From positions 248,001 through 312,000 of the forward strand of contig CAYYTK010000001.1 in assembly GCA_964474695.1 (NCBI GenBank): a stretch of DNA of 64,000 nucleotides. The letters are read 5' to 3'. A program made the translations under genes and the position numbers. The DNA comes from DAOUBP01 sp964474695. Lineage in GTDB: Bacteria; Chloroflexota; Anaerolineae; CG2-30-64-16. Positions within the stretch are counted from its first letter, which is position 1. Every line of letters starts with the position of its first letter. The notes beneath the pieces are model-generated. The model was not told the DNA's origin and searched no databases. It worked only from the letters and a program-made list of their open reading frames with translations. Positions 32,924-41,589 of the stretch are shown piece by piece.

Positions 32924-32973
32924 GGCGCCACCCCGGCCGGACATCCGTCGTAGTGCACAGCTTGTTTGGACAT
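32920..32973 (-). CDS. 17-residue ORF overlapping the Prim-Pol start
   Basis: MSKQAVHYDGCPAGVAP starts with an ATG at 32973 preceded by a perfect AGGAGG at 8 nt, whereas the Prim-Pol ATG has no ribosome site. Its TGA overlaps a GTG start of the Prim-Pol frame (GTGA). This fits a leader peptide that feeds ribosomes to the downstream gene. Product function unknown. Confidence 0.5.
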   Translation of the reverse strand: MSKQAVHYDGCPAGVAP

Positions 32974-33022
32974 ACGCCAGGCCTCCTGATGTGAGGTGCG
33001 AAGCAGCTTCGCCTCAAATAGA

Positions 33023-33052
33023 AACCCTCGTCCGAGATTGCTCGAACGAGGG
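33023..33052. other. Hairpin upstream of the Prim-Pol gene; start of a 470-bp gene-free stretch
   Basis: CCCTCGT ... ACGAGGG stem with an inner CGAG/CTCG pair. From 32974 to 33197 no gene is seen; there is also a short word repeat of AAATCC copies at 33166-33190. The rest of the gap is the argC promoter and leader. Confidence 0.5.
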
Positions 33053-33197
33053 CTTCCCCCGCTAAGGGAATGGTCGCGCCGCCGATCCGCCGGCCCGCGC
33101 CATTGTGGTATATTTTATCATCGAACTTGTGTTCTGTCAATCCCCCAATTGCAGTCAGGAATCCGAAATCCCAAATCAGAAATCCAAAATCCCCCGT

Positions 33198-33226
33198 TTG
33201 ACAGCCTCCGCCATCTGTGCTATCCT
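33198..33226 (+). promoter_or_regulatory. Promoter of the arginine cluster
   Basis: TTGACA (33198-33203), 17 bp, TATCCT (33221-33226); predicted start near 33233, about 210 nt before argC. Confidence 0.75.
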
Positions 33227-33232
33227 CTCCCC

Positions 33233-33396
33233 CGGTAAAAGATGGCTGGCGGACCGCGCCATGCCAGAAGCATAGCACTGTTTGGAGCAGGTAAGTGGCG
33301 TTTAGTCTTCGGTTCCCGCGTCGTCGTAGCCAGGTGAAATAGCACCCGGTCGAGGGCAGCGCGTCAGCCGAACGTCTAGGGCAGATTTCAGGCGAA
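33233..33396 (+). ncRNA. Candidate structured leader RNA of argC (riboswitch-like, unassigned)
   Basis: Between promoter and terminator several helices can be drawn: TGGCTGGC with GCCATGCCA (33243-33266), a closing stem TTCGGTT (33308-33314) with AGCCGAA (33366-33372), and inside it CC-A-GGTG-AAATAG-CACC-C-GG (33330-33349). No T-box core, SAM, lysine, cobalamin or guanidine consensus was recognised. It could be a metabolite- or tRNA-sensing leader for arginine genes, or an independent small RNA. Confidence 0.5.
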
Positions 33397-33427
33397 CCAG
33401 CACCCAGATCCGGGTGCTGGTTTTTTT
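33397..33427 (+). terminator. Strong intrinsic terminator in front of argC
   Basis: CCAGCACCC - AGATCC - GGGTGCTGG followed by seven Ts. It ends 17 nt before the argC start and leaves a GGAG ribosome site behind it, so read-through is needed for argC expression from the 33198 promoter. Confidence 0.9.
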
Positions 33428-33444
33428 GTTCCCGGAGTATTCAT

Positions 33445-34554
33445 GTGATCAAGATCGGCATCATCGGCGCCACCGGCTACACCGGGCTGGAGCTGCTGCG
33501 CATCCTGCAGCGCCACCCCGAGGCGCACACCGTCTGGCTGACCTCCGAGCAGTCGGCCGGGCAGCAGTTCGGTGAGGTTTTTGCGGTGCCTCCGGCCCTG
33601 GGCCGGCACGAGCTGATCAAGCTGGCTCAGGCGGACTTCACGGCGGCCGACCTGGTCTTCTGCTGCTTGCCCCATGCGGCATCGCTGGCCCCGGTGGCCG
33701 CGGCCCGTGGTGCAGGGGCCCGCGTGATCGACCTGAGCGCCGACTACCGGCTGCACGATCCCGGGGTCTATGAGCAGTGGTACGGCCATGCCCACACCCA
33801 GCCGGAGTTGCTTGCCCAGGCGGTCTACGGCTTGCCGGAGCTGCATCGCGCTCGCATCGCGGGCGCCGGCCTGGTCGCCAATCCGGGCTGCTATCCCACC
33901 AGCGTGATCCTGGGTCTGGCGCCGTTGGCCGCGGCCGGCTGGCTGCGCGACACGATCATCGCCGACAGCAAGTCGGGCGTATCGGGCGCGGGACGGTCGC
34001 TCTCCCTCAAGAGCCATTTCGTGGAGGCCAACGAGAACCTAAGCCCGTACAGCATCGGTCGGGCACACCGGCATCTGCCGGAGATGGAGCAGGAGATCAG
34101 TAACCTGGTAATGGGTAAACTGATAGATTGGAGCATGGCTCATTCTGATGGGGCGCCGGCCGATCAATCTACTAATCTACCAACTTACCAGTCTACCAAT
34201 CTACCAACCTACCAGCTCATCTTCTCGCCCCACCTGGTTCCGGTGAGCCGGGGGATGCTGTCAACGATCTATGTGACGCTGCCGGAGGGGGTCGGGGAGG
34301 CGGAGGTGCGGGCCGCTTACGAGGCGCAATATGCCGGCGAGCCGCTGACCTACGTCCTGCCGGCAGGCCAGGGTGCCACCTTCGGCCACACCGCCCACAC
34401 CAACACCTGCGCCATCGGCCTGACGTTCGTGCCCGGCGCTCGCACCCTGATCGTCACGTCCAGCATCGACAACCTGGGCAAGGGCGCCTCGGGCCAGGCG
34501 GTGCAGAACATGAATGTGATGTACGGGCTGGGAGAGACGACCGGGTTGCTGTGA
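33445..34554 (+). CDS. argC: N-acetyl-gamma-glutamyl-phosphate reductase
   Basis: 369 residues from a GTG at 33445 with GGAG upstream (the nearby ATG runs into a stop). NADP loop IGIIGATGYTGLELLRIL; the catalytic cysteine is in VANPGCYPTSVILGLAPL (about residue 153); SGVSGAGRSLS follows, then PHLVPVSRGMLSTIYV. It makes N-acetylglutamate semialdehyde. Between EMEQEISNLV and IFSPHLVPV there is an extra stretch of about 33 residues (LIDWSMAHSDGAPADQSTNLPTYQ...) encoded by a word repeat, so the protein is longer than usual. Confidence 0.95.
   Translation: MIKIGIIGATGYTGLELLRILQRHPEAHTVWLTSEQSAGQQFGEVFAVPPALGRHELIKLAQADFTAADLVFCCLPHAASLAPVAAARGAGARVIDLSADYRLHDPGVYEQWYGHAHTQPELLAQAVYGLPELHRARIAGAGLVANPGCYPTSVILGLAPLAAAGWLRDTIIADSKSGVSGAGRSLSLKSHFVEANENLSPYSIGRAHRHLPEMEQEISNLVMGKLIDWSMAHSDGAPADQSTNLPTYQSTNLPTYQLIFSPHLVPVSRGMLSTIYVTLPEGVGEAEVRAAYEAQYAGEPLTYVLPAGQGATFGHTAHTNTCAIGLTFVPGARTLIVTSSIDNLGKGASGQAVQNMNVMYGLGETTGLL
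34104..34217. repeat. Word repeat inserted in frame in argC
   Basis: Repeated words CAATCTACCAAC, CTACCAATCTACC and CTTACCAGT (34165-34217) face imperfect inverted copies (ACCTGGTAATGGGTAAACTGATAGATTGG, 34106-34134). The segment adds residues to argC without breaking the frame. Confidence 0.8.
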
Positions 34555-34557
34555 GGC

Positions 34558-34640
34558 GTATTTCGTACTACGTAATGCACCGTTCTGCCCACAGCTCACG
34601 CAATACGCAATACGCAGTACGCAGTATCCAACAAAAGCGA
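34558..34640. repeat. TACGCAATACGCA word repeat between argC and argB
   Basis: CGTACTACGTAATGC is followed by CGCAATACGCAATACGCAGTACGCAGTA. The same words recur between nuo genes at 50040-50125. Confidence 0.85.
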
Positions 34641-34650
34641 GGCAAGTGCA

Positions 34651-35421
34651 ATGAGTCCTAGCGACAAATCCATCCTGGTCCTCAAGATCGGCGGCAACCA
34701 GGTGGAAGATGAAGCGTTCCTGGCCGGCTTCGTGGCCGCGGTCAAGGGACTGCTGGCCGAACATGCAGTGATCATCGTTCACGGCGGCGGCAAGGAGATC
34801 ACCGACCTGCATGCCCAGTTGGGCGTCCTGACCGAGACGATCGAAGGGCTGCGGGCCACCTCCGAGGAGAGCCTGCGCCTGGTGGAGATGGTGCTGAACG
34901 GCGTCGTCAACACCCGTCTGGTCCGTTGGCTGGTCAACGGGCGGGTGGACGCGATTGGGCTCAGCGGCATCGACCTGGGCCTGGTGCGGGTGACGCCGTT
35001 GGCGGTCAACGGCCGCAGCCTGGGCCGCGTGGGCCAGGTGGGCCGCGTCAATGCCGAGGCGCTGCTGCAACTTCTTGACCTGGGAATGACCCCGGTCATT
35101 TCGCCGGTGTCGTTGGGCGAGGATGGCCTGGCCTACAACGTGAACGCCGATCACGTGGCCGCGGGGATTGCGGCGGCGGTCGAGGCCAGCAAGCTCATTT
35201 TTGTCAGCAACGTGCCGGGGGTGCAGGTCACCGGCCGCACCATGCGCGCGTTGACGTTGTCGCAGATCGAAGGCCTGATCACCGACAGCCACATCACCGG
35301 CGGTATGTTGCCCAAAGTCCGCTCGGCCACCGACGCTGTGATGAGTGGCGTCCACCAGGCCGTGATCACTGACCTGGCCGGGCTGGCGAAGGGCGAAGGC
35401 ACAGCCATCATACGGTCGTAG
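34651..35421 (+). CDS. argB: Acetylglutamate kinase
   Basis: 256 residues. LVLKIGGNQVEDEAFLAGF and VIIVHGGGKEITDLHAQLG carry the amino-acid-kinase glycines and the catalytic lysines; NVNADHVAAGIAAAVEASKLIFVSNVPGV binds ATP and GGMLPKVRSATDAV closes the site. It phosphorylates N-acetylglutamate. The protein lacks the N-terminal helix of arginine-inhibited hexameric forms, so it may be the arginine-insensitive dimeric type; that is inference. Confidence 0.95.
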   Translation: MSPSDKSILVLKIGGNQVEDEAFLAGFVAAVKGLLAEHAVIIVHGGGKEITDLHAQLGVLTETIEGLRATSEESLRLVEMVLNGVVNTRLVRWLVNGRVDAIGLSGIDLGLVRVTPLAVNGRSLGRVGQVGRVNAEALLQLLDLGMTPVISPVSLGEDGLAYNVNADHVAAGIAAAVEASKLIFVSNVPGVQVTGRTMRALTLSQIEGLITDSHITGGMLPKVRSATDAVMSGVHQAVITDLAGLAKGEGTAIIRS

Positions 35422-35481
35422 GCAACCGCACGACTGTAAACGGTTCGTACTACCAGGTAGTTGACCAAAGGAAAGGATCAA

Positions 35482-36663
35482 ATGGCGGAGAACATCATCG
35501 AGCTTGAGAAGAGGTATGTCGTCGGCACCTACGCGCGTGCGCCGTTTGTGCTGGAACGCGGCCAGGGCTGTTGGGTGTACGACACGGAGGGCAAGGCCTA
35601 CCTGGACTGTGCAGCCGGCATCGCCGTCAATGCGCTGGGCCATGCTCACCCTGACCTGGTGGCGGCATTGGTTCAGCAGGCCAACACGTTGTGGCACGTC
35701 TCTAACCTTTACCACACCGCGCCCCATGCGCGACTGGCGCAGCGCTTGTGCGAGTCGAGCTTCGCGGACAAGGTGTTCTTCACCAACTCCGGCGCGGAGG
35801 CCAATGAGGGCGCGTTCAAGTTCGCGCGCAAGTGGGCGCGCGAACATTTCGGCCCCGACAAGACCGCGATCGTGGCGTTCACCGGCGCGTTCCACGGCCG
35901 CACCTTTGCCACCCTGGCCGCCACCCCGCGCGAGAAATACCAGGCGCCGTTCCGGCCCCTCCTGGCCGGGGTGCGCATCGCGCCGTTCAACGACCTGGCC
36001 GGTGCGTCAACCGTGATCGGCGACGATGTTTGCGCGGTGATCGTCGAGCCGATCCAGGGCGAAGGGGGCATCCATCCGGCGACGCCGGAGTTCCTGGCCG
36101 GCCTGCGCCAGCTCTGCGATCGCCATAACGCCCTCTTGATCTTCGACGAGATCCAGTGCGGCTTGGGCCGGAGCGGGACGCTGTGGGCGCATCAGGCCGG
36201 CGGCGTGACGCCCGATATCCTGACTGCGGCCAAACCGCTGGCGGGCGGCTTGCCCATGGGCGCCATCCTGATGACGGAACGCGTGGCTGAAGTGATGCAC
36301 GTCGGCGAACACGGCACCACCTTCGCGGCTTCGCCCCTGGTGGCCGCAGTGGCCGAAGCGGCCTTCAGCCTTATTAACCGCCAGGAGTTCCTTTCGGAAG
36401 TGGCCGCCAAGGGCGCCTACCTGAAGGAGCGGTTGGAGGAGCTGAACTCGCCCCATATCAAACAGGTGCGCGGCCGCGGCCTGATGATCGGCGTGGACCT
36501 CGATCTGCCCGCTGCCAAACTAATAGCCGCCGGCTATGGCCAAGGCCTGCTGCTGATCAACGCCGGGCCGGACACCCTCCGCCTGGTGCCGCCGCTGATC
36601 ATCACGCGGGCAGAGATCGATGTGCTGATCGAACGCCTGGCCTCGGCCTTCCAGACCCTCTGA
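35482..36663 (+). CDS. argD: Acetylornithine aminotransferase
   Basis: 393 residues from the ATG at 35482 behind AAAGGAAAGG. FTNSGAEANEGAFKFARKW, GAFHGRTFATLAAT, EPIQGEGGIHPATPEFL, LLIFDEIQCGLGRSGTLWAHQ and DILTAAKPLAGGLPMGAILM (Schiff-base Lys in AAKPLAGG) are the class III aminotransferase motifs. It converts N-acetylglutamate semialdehyde to N-acetylornithine. A 61-bp inverted repeat begins right after its stop. Confidence 0.95.
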   Translation: MAENIIELEKRYVVGTYARAPFVLERGQGCWVYDTEGKAYLDCAAGIAVNALGHAHPDLVAALVQQANTLWHVSNLYHTAPHARLAQRLCESSFADKVFFTNSGAEANEGAFKFARKWAREHFGPDKTAIVAFTGAFHGRTFATLAATPREKYQAPFRPLLAGVRIAPFNDLAGASTVIGDDVCAVIVEPIQGEGGIHPATPEFLAGLRQLCDRHNALLIFDEIQCGLGRSGTLWAHQAGGVTPDILTAAKPLAGGLPMGAILMTERVAEVMHVGEHGTTFAASPLVAAVAEAAFSLINRQEFLSEVAAKGAYLKERLEELNSPHIKQVRGRGLMIGVDLDLPAAKLIAAGYGQGLLLINAGPDTLRLVPPLIITRAEIDVLIERLASAFQTL

Positions 36664-36664
36664 G

Positions 36665-36725
36665 TCTGTTCTACAAACCAGGTTGCGACCTTCGGTCGCC
36701 CGAGAAACCTGGTTTGTAGAACAGA
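36665..36725. repeat. 61-bp nested inverted repeat after argD (AACCAGGTTTCT family)
   Basis: 20-nt perfect arms (36665-36684 and 36706-36725) enclose an inner hairpin GCGACC-TTC-GGTCGC. The arm core AACCTGGTTT is shared with the terminator at 3768-3814. It starts 2 nt after the argD stop and may act as a terminator or mRNA stabiliser within the cluster. Confidence 0.85.
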
Positions 36726-36734
36726 GTGAGGCTG

Positions 36735-36740
36735 TATGAT
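36735..36740 (+). promoter_or_regulatory. -10 box of the argA-like gene
   Basis: TATGAT lies exactly 6 nt before the ATG at 36747, the same distance as for RNase J and the 29649 gene. The -35 region is poor (TTTGTA, 16 bp upstream). Confidence 0.45.
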
Positions 36741-36746
36741 ATGAAA

Positions 36747-37307
36747 ATGCAACCCGAAATCGCAATCCGGCCGGCCGTCGAGGAGGACATCCCGGGGATC
36801 CTGGACATCGTCAACGGCTACGCCGCGCAAAACATCATGCTGCCGCGCACGGATGAACAGATTCGCCGCGTTCTCCATCGGTTCCTGGTGGCGGAAGAGG
36901 GCGGCCGCGTGATCGGCTGCGGTTCGAACGTCGAGCTGACGCCGCACTTGACCGAGTTGCGCTCGCTGGCCGTGGCGCCCGAGCACCGCAGCACCGGGCT
37001 GGGATGCCGGCTTGTTGCCGCGCTGGTCGAACGGGCGCGCGCTGATGGCTACGACCAGATTTGTGCGCTGACTTTGAGCGAGGGGTTCTTCAACCGCTGC
37101 GGCTTTGTGACGATCGATCGTTGGTCTCTCTCGACCAAGATCTGGCACGAGTGCATTTACTGCCCGAAGTTCGATGCGTGCGACGAAATCGCCGTGTTGA
37201 TGAACCTCACCGAACCGGCAGCCGTGCCCCAGCAGCTCGCCCCGGAAATCCGCCTGGAGTTGTGGCAAGCGCTGAAGCTGCGGCAATTGCAGACGGTGGG
37301 GCGCTAA
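36747..37307 (+). CDS. GNAT acetyltransferase, probable N-acetylglutamate synthase
   Basis: 186 residues from the ATG at 36747 (ATG 36741 and GTG 36726 are alternatives). IAIRPAVEEDIPGILDIVNGYA opens the fold; the acetyl-CoA loop is LAVAPEHRSTGLGCRLVAALVERAR. The C-terminal SLSTKIWHECIYCPKFDACDEIAVLMNL, with three cysteines, is typical of short ArgA-type proteins. Position between argD and argG supports a role in the first step of arginine synthesis, though argJ could also make N-acetylglutamate. Confidence 0.8.
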   Translation: MQPEIAIRPAVEEDIPGILDIVNGYAAQNIMLPRTDEQIRRVLHRFLVAEEGGRVIGCGSNVELTPHLTELRSLAVAPEHRSTGLGCRLVAALVERARADGYDQICALTLSEGFFNRCGFVTIDRWSLSTKIWHECIYCPKFDACDEIAVLMNLTEPAAVPQQLAPEIRLELWQALKLRQLQTVGR

Positions 37308-37323
37308 GAAAAGAAAGGATACC

Positions 37324-38373
37324 ATGACCCGTCCAATTCGCATCGCCCTGATCGGCCTGGGCAACGTGGGCCGTTCTTTCCTCACCCTCATGGTCACCAA
37401 GGCCGACCTGCTTCGTGCGCGCGGCCTGGAGTTGGTGTTGACCGGCGCGGCCGATTCCTCTGGCGCCGTGATGGACGATGCCGGCATCGACCCTATTGCC
37501 CTGGCTGAGCACAAAGCTCGCGGCGGCCGCGCGGCCGATTTCGTGCGCGGCGTCCCCGGGATGAGTGCGTTGAAGCTCGCGGCCCAGGCGCCGGCCGACA
37601 TCCTTCTCGAGGCTTCGGCGGTCAACCTCGTGACCGGGCAGCCTGGCCTGGATTGCGTCCGCCGCGCGATTCGCCGGGGGATGAGCGTGGTGCTGGCCAA
37701 TAAAGGGCCGCTGGTGCACGCGTTCGGTGAACTGGAAGCTGCTGCAGCCGCGGCAGGAGTCGGCCTGGCCTACAGCGCCACCGTCTGCGGCGCTCTGCCG
37801 GTGGTCAACATCGGCCGGCGCGACCTGGCCGGCTGCGACATCCGCGCGGTGGCCGGCATCTTCAACTCTACCAGCAACTCCATCCTGGCCGCGATGGCCG
37901 AGGGCGGCAGCTATGAGCAAGCTCTGCGCCAGGCCCAGCTCGACGGCATCGCCGAAGCCGATCCCAGCTTGGATGTGGAGGGCTGGGACACCGCGAACAA
38001 GCTCGTCATCATTGCCAACAGCATCCTGCGCCAGCCGGCGACCCTGGCCGACGTGACCCCGGTCGTCGGCATCACCGGCATCACCGCGGAGCAGATCGCG
38101 GCAGGCAAGGCCCAGGGCCAGGTTGTCAAGCTGGTGGCGCGCGCCGAGCGTGCGCCGGTCACCGCCTCTGCTGCAGCAGCGCGGCCTTACACGCTGTCGG
38201 TCCGACCGGAATGGCTGCCTGTCGGCGACTTCCTGGCCGGCGTCAACGGCTGGGAGATGGGCATCGTTTTCGATACGGATATCATGGGCTTGCAGCAGTT
38301 CAAGGTGGACGAGCGCGGCCCAACGCCAACCGCCGCAGCCATGCTGCGGGACGTCATCACACTAACCTTGTAA
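37324..38373 (+). CDS. hom: Homoserine dehydrogenase
   Basis: 349 residues. IALIGLGNVGRSFLTLM is the NAD(P)-binding loop; VVLANKGPLVHAF and YSATVCGALPVVNIGRRDLAG, GIFNSTSNSILAAMAEG and ADPSLDVEGWDTANKLVIIANSIL are family motifs. There is no ACT domain. It reduces aspartate semialdehyde to homoserine for threonine and methionine. Its place inside an arginine cluster is unusual. The TAA stop belongs to a GTAACGCAATCCG repeat. Confidence 0.93.
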   Translation: MTRPIRIALIGLGNVGRSFLTLMVTKADLLRARGLELVLTGAADSSGAVMDDAGIDPIALAEHKARGGRAADFVRGVPGMSALKLAAQAPADILLEASAVNLVTGQPGLDCVRRAIRRGMSVVLANKGPLVHAFGELEAAAAAAGVGLAYSATVCGALPVVNIGRRDLAGCDIRAVAGIFNSTSNSILAAMAEGGSYEQALRQAQLDGIAEADPSLDVEGWDTANKLVIIANSILRQPATLADVTPVVGITGITAEQIAAGKAQGQVVKLVARAERAPVTASAAAARPYTLSVRPEWLPVGDFLAGVNGWEMGIVFDTDIMGLQQFKVDERGPTPTAAAMLRDVITLTL

Positions 38374-38394
38374 CGCAATCCGCTGGATTGCGCT
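38371..38394. repeat. CGCAATCCGCTGGATTGCG palindrome at the hom stop
   Basis: TAACGCAATCCGCTGGATTGCG overlaps the hom stop codon; the same palindrome builds the 4589-4935 array and the helicase array at 59611-59872. Confidence 0.9.
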
Positions 38395-38422
38395 ACGTCA
38401 TTTATCATTCAAGGAGTTACGT

Positions 38423-39690
<1,268 letters not shown>

Positions 39691-39691
<1 letters not shown>

Positions 39692-40995
39692 TGACCAATC
39701 AACTCCCCTTCGGCTTCACCTTTGCCGGTGTCGCGGCCGGCATTAAGAAGACGGGTGCGGCCGACCTGGCGCTGATCGCCAGCAACCGGCCTTGCGCGGC
39801 GGCCGCCGTGTTCACCAGGAACGCGTTTCCGGCCGCTCCGGTCCTGTACGACCGCGCCCTGGTGGCGGAGCATCCGGCTGGGCTGCGGGCAGTCGCCATC
39901 AACGCGGGCTGCGCCAATGCATGCACCGGCGAAGCCGGACTGCAGGATGCCGCGGCGATGGCCGCGGCCGTCGAGGCAGCCCTGGATCTGCCCTCGCGTT
40001 CGGCCGCGGTGATGTCCACCGGCGTCATTGGCCCGCGGCTGCCGCTCGCCAAGATTGTCTCAGGGCTGGCTGATGCCGCAAACCAGATGTCGCCTGGCGG
40101 CTGGGATGCTGCGTCCCGCGCCATCATGACCACCGACACCCGGCCCAAGGTCGCCTTCCGCCAGGTAGGGGCGGGCCTCGCGCCCGCCCGCCTCGCGCCC
40201 GCCCCTGCATCGCCTGTCCGCCTGTTTGGCATGTGCAAGGGCGCGGGCATGATCCACCCCAATATGGCCACCATGCTTGCGGTGATCGTTACCGACGCGG
40301 CGATTGCGCCGGCCCCGTTGGCCGAGATGCTGCGTGCCGCCGTGGATGTGAGCTTTAACGCGATCAGCGTCGATGGCGACACATCGACCAATGACACCGT
40401 GCTGCTGCTTGCGAACGGCGCCTCAGAAACCGAAGAAACTCGGTTTCTCGAAGCGTTGACCTCCCTCTGCACCGACCTGGCCCAACAGATCGTGCGCGAC
40501 GGCGAAGGCGCGACGAAGTTCATCACCATCCAGGTTGCAGGCGCGGCCTCGGATGACGATGCCCGCAAGGCGGCCAAGGCCGTAGCCAACTCGCCGCTGG
40601 TGAAGACCGCCTTCTACGGGGGCGATGCCAACTGGGGCCGTATCCTGGCCGCGGTCGGCTATTCCGGTGCCCTGGTCGATCCCGCCAAGGCCGATCTGTG
40701 GATTGCGGCGGACCGTAGGGGCGAGGCATCCCCTCTACAACCCGCCGCAACGGCAGCTATCTCGTGCGATGCATCACTCTCCGTCACAGCAGATTCACCA
40801 AGGAATGCCTCGCCCCTGCAACTGGTGCGCGCCGGGCAGCCGCTGCCGTACTTGGAGGAAGCCGCCACGGCGATCTTCGCCGGGCCGGAAATCGTTGTCA
40901 CCGTGACGTTGGGCTTGGGGGCCGGCCAGGCCACCGTCTGGACGTGCGATCTGAGCCACGACTACGTGGACATTAACGGCCACTATCGGACCTAG
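39691..40995 (+). CDS. argJ: Bifunctional glutamate N-acetyltransferase/ornithine acetyltransferase
   Basis: 434 residues. The autocleavage site is in KGAGMIHPNMATMLAVIVTDA, where the Thr after MA becomes the N-terminal nucleophile of the beta chain; DTSTNDTVLLLANGA and AFYGGDANWGRILAAVGYSG are family motifs. It recycles acetyl groups from N-acetylornithine to glutamate. Three repeat families lie in frame: a 44-nt GGGGCGGG palindrome (40165-40208), a 24-nt palindrome (40425-40448) and a 105-bp element (40715-40819). The core motifs are intact, so activity is likely retained. Confidence 0.94.
40165..40208. repeat. GTAGGGGCGGGC palindrome inside argJ
   Basis: GTAGGGGCGGGCCTCGCGCC faces GGCGCGAGGCGGGC-type copies and ends GCCCCTGC. 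It encodes VGAGLAPARLAPAPA between the family motifs PKVAFRQ and GMCKGAGM. Confidence 0.8.
40425..40448. repeat. 24-nt palindrome AGAAACCG...CGGTTTCT inside argJ
   Basis: AGAAACCG-AAGAAACT-CGGTTTCT, exactly eight codons, encodes ETEETRFL after LLLANGAS. Related to the AGAAACC repeat family of the intergenic elements. Confidence 0.75.
40715..40819. repeat. 105-bp palindromic element, copy 1 (in argJ)
   Basis: Ends GTAGGGGCGAGGCATCCC and GGAATGCCTCGCCCCTGC are inverted repeats. The 105 bp add 35 codons, from RRGEASP to RNASPL. Same length and ends as the copies at 60743-60847 and 62075-62179. Confidence 0.88.
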
Positions 40996-41029
40996 GGCGG
41001 CTGTTGCTCTGGCGCAGACAGCGTGAGTT

Positions 41030-41059
41030 TTGACAACCCCCTCACGTCCGTGATAAACT
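41030..41059 (+). promoter_or_regulatory. Promoter of the nuo operon
   Basis: TTGACA (41030-41035) with TAAACT (41054-41059) at 18 bp or ATAAAC at 17 bp. The leader contains a hairpin GACGCCAGGTGCCTGG...GGCGTC (about 41086-41116). Confidence 0.65.
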
Positions 41060-41154
41060 GTACTGGCCCATAAGCATCGGGCCGGGACGCCAGGTGCCTG
41101 GTTCCTCACGGCGTCTCATAAGCACTGGATCCGGTCAATATCTTGGAGTGAGCT

Positions 41155-41511
41155 ATGCCACAGGGCTATCTGCCCATCCTGGTGATGGTTGTCATCACGT
41201 TCGCATTTGCAGCGATCGCTCTTGGTGTCTCTGCGTTGCTGGGCCCCAAACGTCACAATCCCGCCAAGGCTGAGCCGTATGAATCCGGCATTCTGCCGTT
41301 CGGTGAAGCCAAACGCCGGTTCCCCGTTCAATTCTACATGGTGGCAGTGTCCTTCATCCTATTTGACGTCGAAGTGATCCTCCTGTATCCCTGGGCGGTC
41401 GCTGCGCGCAAGTTGGGCGTATTCGGACTGGTCGTGATGGCCACCTTCTTGATTGTGCTGGTTGTGGGCTTCATCTACGAATGGAAGAACGACGCGTTCA
41501 AATGGCAATGA
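41155..41511 (+). CDS. nuoA: NADH-quinone oxidoreductase subunit A
   Basis: 118 residues with three membrane helices and the family motif KAEPYESGILPFGEAKRRFPVQFYMVAVSFILFDVEVILLYPWAV. GGAG precedes the ATG. First gene of the operon for complex I, which couples NADH oxidation to proton pumping. Confidence 0.96.
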   Translation: MPQGYLPILVMVVITFAFAAIALGVSALLGPKRHNPAKAEPYESGILPFGEAKRRFPVQFYMVAVSFILFDVEVILLYPWAVAARKLGVFGLVVMATFLIVLVVGFIYEWKNDAFKWQ

Positions 41512-41512
41512 A

Positions 41513-41588
41513 CGTGATGCGTGCTACGTGACTGGCCCTGCAGAGATCGCCTTCTTCACGCACCACGCACCACGAAACACGGAGCAGT
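41513..41588. repeat. Word repeat between nuoA and nuoB
   Basis: GATGCGTGCTACGTGA and CACGCACCACGCACCACGAAACACGG resemble words in other nuo gaps and in the helicase linker at about 61296-61325. Confidence 0.6.
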
Positions 41589-41589
41589 T

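Noticed and set aside
33233..33427. The same segment as 6S RNA
   Set aside because: Length and promoter would fit, but the ends do not pair with each other and the structure looks branched rather than a long rod with a central bubble.
33233..33440. The argC leader as a canonical T-box, cobalamin or guanidine riboswitch
   Set aside because: The conserved cores (AGGGTGGNACCGCG, the B12 box, the ykkC motif) could not be found; only the overall attenuator layout is supported.
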